A DNA stretch of 48,427 nucleotides, from the NCBI RefSeq assembly GCF_000264995.1, contig NW_006767440.1, positions 1 to 48,427 of the forward strand. Reading direction: 5' to 3'. Shown here one piece after another: positions 43,063 to 48,427 of the stretch. Each line of letters starts with the position of its first letter. Positions within the stretch are counted from its first letter, which is position 1. Position numbers and translations under genes: made by a program. The notes under the pieces were generated by a model that was not told where the DNA came from, made no database searches, and was given only the letters and a program-made list of their open reading frames with translations. This DNA is from Punctularia strigosozonata HHB-11173 SS5. Lineage: Eukaryota; Basidiomycota; Agaricomycetes; Corticiales; Punctulariaceae.

Positions 43063-46000
43063 TTACGTCGCGGACGCGAGCACGGCCGCGAGGTCCCTTT
43101 CGTTCGCTGCGGCCAGCTGGCGCGATCGAGCCTTCAAACGCACTGTAAGACATATAGCTCGATCAGCGAGGGCCCGTTACGAACGCGACAGGGGACGATG
43201 GACAACTCACAATTTCGGTCGAAGCTCAGCAGTACGACCTTTGCGGCGCCCGTTTTGTCCGGCGTCCCGTGGACCTTGAGCAGGTCGGAGCGGTCCACCC
43301 AGTGCTCGTCCTGCCACACCGCGGCGCGGAGGATGAGATCATCCATGCTGCGCTCCCATGACGCCTCGTCAGTGAAGTCGACCTCCTCTGTCCGTACGTT
43401 GATATTCGGGAGATAATTGCCCTTCGACGTCTGGATCTTGAGCGAGAGGGCGTGCGTGCGTATGTGCGAAGTGATGTATGCCATCGCGGCGGATGCGGCT
43501 TCGCCGAGCTTGGACTGATTCGACGAAAGACCCTCCAGCTCCATGACGACCGGGAGCGGCACCACGACCGTCCACATGAGGCTCTCGACGAGCGATGCGA
43601 ACATCGATAACGAGGACAATAGGATGTTGGTGTCGATGACGAGCGCAGTATACCCGGCAACGATCTTGAGCGATGGCCCGGTGGCGGTAGCGTTTTTGAG
43701 GCTGCTCCGCGTCGACGACCGCGACATTGTCGGCTCCCGTCGGCCCTCCTGCAATAAACTCTGCAGGTATCGTCGACGAGCCTACAGATAAAACGTCGTC
43801 AGCGCCATGCTTTCCACAACATCAACCACAGAAAAGCATACCTTGAGCGCCTTCACCTCGTCGCTGTCGTTCTCATCCTCCTCGTCCTCGTCATCGTCCA
43901 CCTGCCCATCCTCGTCCACTTCCATCGAATCGTCGCCCCAGCGCGTCCCGCGCCTCCTCCTCTCCTCCTCCTCTCTCTCTCTCCTCTCCTCTTCCTTCCA
44001 CCTTCCAATCTTCTCCGTCAACGGCGTCTCCACCCGCCACTCCCTCGTTCCCGGCGCCCACACGAACCCGTCCACGACTTTGCTCAGCGCCGCGCCGGCC
44101 CTGGCCACACGAACCCACCGCCCAGCGCTCGCGCCTCTCTCCCTCGCGCCGCCCTCGCCCTCCTCGTCGTCCTCGATGATCCCGTCCGTAACGGCCTCGA
44201 CGCCCGCCTCGCTCTTCTCCAGCACCTCGAGCTCCATATGCCGCTCCTCCCCTCCCTTCCAAAACCCGCGCTCGTACAGCCGCCGGCCGACCCACTCCAT
44301 CCCGCGCAGGCTCCAATCTTCGTCGAGCGGGCTCGCCCCGCTGCTCAGCATCGCCGCGCCCTCGACCTTGCCGTCCGCGAAGACGCCGCGGGGGGCCGTG
44401 CCCAAGAACGCCGCGAGCGCCTCCCACGGCACGCCCCGCTCGAAGATCGCCAGCGCCGCCGCGTCGCGCGCGACCGTCGCGAGGAACGTGAGCAGCACCG
44501 TCAGGTACGGGTTCAGCGTGCTCCGCGCGTACGGCGACGGCTTCCGCGTCGGCCGCCCGAGCACGTACGCGAACATGCCGAACGTGAGCTGGAGCGCGAG
44601 CCTCAACGCGAGCGGGAGCTCCTCCCGCTCCTCCTCGTCCGCCGCCGCCTCCTCCATCGTCGGGCTCGACTGCACCCGCACCGGCGCCGCCTCGCCGTCC
44701 ACGTCCATCTCGTCCTCCTTCCTCGGCGCGATCCGCATCCTGGCCACGCTCGGCGCGAGCCCGTTCACGCCGCCGCCGCCGAGCACGACCGTGCCCGCGC
44801 TGCCGCTCGCGTTCGCGACCGCGCGCCGGACCAGGCCCTGCGGCTTGCCGTACTCGAGCACCGCGCCGACGTTCACGACCGCCATCATGATCCACTCCCG
44901 CTCCTCCGCGCCGTCGACCTCGAGCCGCTCCATGAACCGCGCGAGCGTCGGCCCAAAGTCGTCCAGCTGCACGTTCGTGAACAGCATCCCGTGCAGGAGC
45001 ACGAACAGCTCCGGCACGCGCGCGTCCGGCGCCTGTCGCCGCGTCTGGTTCGCCACGCTCCACACGGGCAGCACCGACTCGCGCGAGGTCGGGAATGGGT
45101 GCAAAGCGATCATGCTGTTAGGTTAAAAGGAAAAAAAAAGGATACCATCAGCGACCGATCACGAACAGAAGACGAAGAAAAGACGACGGCGAACCTCTTG
45201 ACGAAGTGATAAACGGCCCTCAGCTCCTCGCCCTCCGTGTCCCTGCTCAAGAGTCCCAGATGATGGTGCAGCTTGCCCGCCCCAGGCGTGGCCGCCACGC
45301 CCTTGCTAAACCACTCCCTCGCGATCGTCCTCCACCGCTCCTTCTCCGGCTCGAGCTCCATCGCCCGAGCCGCCGCGAGCCCGATGCTCGGCACCGGGCT
45401 GTCGTCGATCCGCGCCGCCGGCTGGGCCGACCGCAGGCTTCCCTCCTCCTTCTCCGCCGCCGCCGCCGCGCTGCGCCCGACCTCCTTCTGCTGCGACACG
45501 CTCGGGATCGGCGACTTGATCGTCGACGGCGCGGGCGACGCCAGATCGGCCGCGGCGCGGTGTATCGCCGCGAGCGTCGCGCCGCCGCCCGTCGGGAGCG
45601 CGACGGCGCCCGCCATCGCGGCGACCGCCATCCGGTACCGCGCGAGGTCGCCGAGGCACTCGAGCCAGTTGGACTTGAACGTTTCGAGCGTGCGCTCCTC
45701 GACGAGGTAGGTGTAGAACGTGTACGCGTAGTAGATGAACTCTTGCAGGAGCTCGAACGCGACCGGGTCCGTCGGCTGCGTGAACGCGGCCCGGCGGAGG
45801 TTCTCGAGGTGCTTGTGGAAGGCGATCGACCACAGCCGGTTGATGATGTTGTATTTGACGGGTATATTGCGGAGCGAGGCGGGCACGCTCGGGTCGAGCG
45901 ACACTTCGAGCAGATTGTGCATCATGTCCGCAAGCCTATTCCGAGAAAGGGGGAGAAGAAAAAAAAGGTGATCAGTATCGTTCGTGCTCTGTCCGGGAAC

Positions 46001-47255
46001 AGGCCCATCGCGTGCCCACAAAACGCAAGCGCGTGGGAAATCGCGAAATATAAAAAAAACGACGAAGAAGAAGGGGGGTGAAGGGATCGCTTACCGCTTG
46101 TGGGCGGCGGACGCCTTCTTCCACTTTTCGGCCTCGGCCTGGGGGTCCTTCTTCACGATCACGCGCGCCACGTCCACCTCCGCCGCGTCGTCGGCCCTGA
46201 CCTGCGCCTCGAGCGCGGTGATCTCCCTATACAGCCGCTTCAGCTGCGCCGAGAACGCGTTCGTCGTGCTGCTCCCGCCGCTCTCGTCCGTGCGCGGCGG
46301 GCGGGACCCTCCCCCACCTCCTCCACCTCCTCCCGCGGACGAGTCGAAGAGGGCCGAGTTGGCGGAGGAGGAGGCGGTGGTGCCGGAGGAGAGGGTGAAG
46401 GAGGAGGAGGCGAGGGAGGGCGTGTAGGACGAGGTGGAGGAGGCGGAGAGCCAGTCGCCGGACGATTTGGGCGTCGGGGCGGGTGGCTTGCCGCCCGGGC
46501 GCGCGAGCACGGCGAACCGGACGGGGTCGTCCTTGCGCGGGTCGAAGAGCGGGCGGGGCGCGCTGGGGCGCCCGAGGTCCGGCTGTTTGGGCGAGCGCGG
46601 GTGTTGCGGGTGCGGGGGGTGGCGCGGGGCGTACGAGCTCGAGGTGCCGTCCGAGATGGCCTCGGGCTCGGCGGTGTGCCGCGTCGGGATCGGCGGGTCC
46701 GCGTGCGGGTTGTAGAGCTTGCGCGCCGAGTCGGGGTGGGGGTGCTTGCGCGAGGAGAGCGCGTACGGGTCGACGGCGGCGGCGGAGGTGGCGCCGATCT
46801 TGAGCCGCCTCGAGAAGTCGTCGGCGTCGGAGGAGGAGAGCGCGGCGAGGTGCGGGCTGGACGGGTGGCGGCGCGGCTGCGGCTGCTGCTGGACGGAGAG
46901 CACGGGCGATCGGGCGCCGATCGTGCTCGTCTGCGGGGGCGGCGCTTGGGCGCGCTCGGGGACGTCCTTCGGGGGCGGGGCGGGCCGCTCGGACCTGTCC
47001 CGCGGCTTCGTTGCACTGTGGGTTCATCGCCCGACACACCCGGTCAGCGGTCTGCGATCGCACACATGCGCTCCGCATGGAGGGCGAGACGACTCACGTA
47101 GCGTTGCGTCTCTGGAAGGCGATCATCCTGGCGGCGAGGTCGGTGGGTGCGGGTGCGGAGTCGGTCTCGCGCTCCTTGCCCTTGCGCGAGGGCCGCGGTG
47201 GTGGTGGTGGTGGTGGTGGTAGAGGTGATAGCGCTGGCGACAGCGGGTCGGCCAT
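43063..47255 (-). CDS. EST1/SMG6-like protein with C-terminal PIN domain
   Basis: Exons 47255-47098, 47015-46095, 45935-45195, 45114-43842, 43781-43211, 43142-43063; 1247 residues from the chosen start. The N-terminus is Pro/Ser-rich and disordered with a polyproline run. The EST1/SMG5-7 helical (TPR-like and DNA/RNA-binding) region follows: KRLYREITALEAQV, YNIINRLWSIAFHKHLENLR, EFIYYAYTFYTYLVEE, KLHHHLGLLSRDTEGEELRA, VYHFVKSMIALHPFPTSRES. An acidic linker leads to the PIN domain (about 1050-1235): ALVIDTNILLSSLSMF, VVPLPVVMELEGL, and LLSFDRNLRLKAR, which keep the acidic nuclease positions. This order is that of SMG6/EST1A, the endonuclease of nonsense-mediated mRNA decay, also linked to telomerase. 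The open frame continues upstream to 47576, but composition there is not protein-like, so MADPLSPALS is preferred as the start. Confidence 0.9.
47197..47220 (-). repeat. Triplet repeat encoding polyproline
   Basis: A GGT/GGTGGT run on the plus strand encodes about eight prolines near the N-terminus of the EST1/SMG6-like protein. Such runs commonly vary in length between alleles. Confidence 0.8.
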
Positions 47256-48427
47256 CGGGAGAGGAACGGGTGGGGTTCTCGGTGCGCTCTTGGGATGAGT
47301 TGCGAGAGAAGAGGGACGGAGGGGGAGCAAGGGTTGCAGCGGAGAGAGCGACTGCGGGCAGAGCCCGTGCGCGTTCAGGACCTGCTGCGCAAAGATCCCT
47401 CCCCTTGCGTGCGCCTGCCAGTGCCCAATCGAGATGAGCCTGGCTGCCATCGCATCACGTGCGCTCAGTTTCTGGCGCAGCAAAGGGCGCGCTAAAAACT
47501 GCTGCGCCCCGCTCGCAGCGTCCGTCCCGGTCTCCGAGTGCCATATTCCCTGCTTCAGCATCAGCACGACAGCCATCCATCCATAAGAGCTTTCACGACC
47601 GCAGAGCGGCTCTGTGGATATTGAGACCGATCGCGCATGGCAGGCGGCCCGGACGGCGCAGTAAGTACTAGTGGCGTCGGGGAGGATCCCTGAAACTGCG
47701 GTATCCTCCCAGACACCTGATATCGAAGCGCCCCCCGGGTGTCAGAGCGGATACCACCACCACCTTCATGTTTGACGCGCCCTGCGCTGCACAGGTACGG
47801 TTTCCGCTCCGTCCTCCCCCCCCCCTGTGTCCCGGTCCGAGGAAACGCCCAACGGTCCGATCTTCTTATGGCATCAACGGCAGTGCCGCAGCCTATCGCC
47901 GACGTTTCGATATCGAAACCGAACCCCTCTCGTGCCAACGCCCATGCAGTACATACCATACATCCGACTGCGCGGGAAGTTTTTCACGCAAGGGAAAGAA
48001 GCGCTGCGACCGCGCGCAGCCCGCCTTTCCGAATCCGAACCAAGGAGAGAGCCCACCAAACCTTGCTGCTGCGGTGCCCATATTTGCACCCGCAGTTCCC
48101 GCCCCAGTGACACCTAAGTATATAACCGCATACGCGTGGGCCCGCTCCCAGGGCCGCTTTCGTTACGGTCCTGAACTGCGTTTTCATCCTTCCTCCTCCT
48201 CCGTCCCTCTACAAAGCTCCACAACGATCTCCTTAGCGAAAAAAAGAAAAAAGAAAAAAGAAAACACCGACGCGATCGGGAGCCTCGATGACGCAAAAAG
48301 TGGCCCGCAAGGCCGTCTAACTGCGGTCGCTTCCGCCAAGCGCCAATTACGTATCACCCCGGGACTGACCCTAACCCGACTGACTGCATATCCCGGCTAA
48401 AGTTAGGACGCCGGGAACCCGGGGGGG
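47256..48427. other. EST1/SMG6 promoter side and end of window
   Basis: Upstream region of the EST1/SMG6-like gene. Plus-strand ORFs from 47739 to 48400 lack protein-like features. The window ends in a G run; a single CTAACCC near 48369 is not a telomere array. Confidence 0.5.

Noticed and set aside
43807-45209. Very long plus-strand open frames (over 320 and 430 codons)
   Set aside because: They run antisense to exon 4 of the EST1/SMG6-like gene and are Ser/Pro/Arg-rich by GC bias. The minus strand has conserved motifs and consistent splice sites.
46100-47101. 333-codon plus-strand open frame
   Set aside because: Gly/Arg-rich antisense shadow of the disordered N-terminus of the EST1/SMG6-like gene.
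47094-47576. Earlier start (47576) for the EST1/SMG6-like protein
   Set aside because: The extra 107 codons have composition unlike the rest of the protein. The ATG at 47255 begins a Pro-rich disordered N-terminus that continues smoothly. Only 5' transcript data could settle it.
48354-48427. Possible telomere at the right end
   Set aside because: One CTAACCC and a G run only; no tandem TTAGGG-type array.

Overview
This window is nuclear DNA from a filamentous basidiomycete, most likely an Agaricomycete. Coding sequence is GC-rich, genes are split by many 50-80 bp introns, and the gene families fit: Tle1-like DUF2235/WD40 proteins, TKL-type kinase relatives, DUF3292, fungal ISG12/IFI6 proteins and small Kex2-processed secreted proteins. 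No species is claimed. All exon models come from reading splice sites and reading frames by eye.

Layout. 350-3627 (+): 3' part of a DUF2235 (Tle1-like) protein with exon-encoded helical modules and a seven-blade WD40 propeller. 4141-5176 (-): secreted double-psi beta-barrel wall protein. 5922-10170 (-): RRM/Pumilio (JSN1/PUF-type) RNA-binding protein. 11298-14880 (-): GDS1-type winged-helix regulator, interrupted by a 303-base N gap whose two flanks are the same sequence. 17325-19683 and 20945-23386 (+): tandem DUF3292 membrane proteins, the second with a hAT-like insertion in its promoter. 24227-28190 (-): an ISG12/IFI6-like cluster with two intact genes and one broken membrane-protein locus. 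29379-31064 (-): GSK3 kinase. 33052-37906 (-): a family of small secreted proteins (two intact, one broken copy), with a Tc1/mariner-type MITE between the intact ones. 39487-40160 (-): a kinase remnant lacking its catalytic core. 40942-42716 (+): a 13-exon AKR7-like aldo-keto reductase. 43063-47255 (-): an EST1/SMG6-like protein with a PIN nuclease domain.

Core conserved genes (PUF, GDS1, GSK3, EST1/SMG6, AKR, DUF3292) alternate with accessory islands marked by duplication, transposon footprints and gene decay. The accessory islands hold the most interesting material: exon-module expansion in the DUF2235-WD40 protein, duplicated 66-bp exons and an AHNAK/periaxin-like repeat in the ISG12 genes, and a secreted-protein family sharing a promoter element. 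A role of these accessory genes in self/non-self recognition or membrane-targeted defence is inference only.
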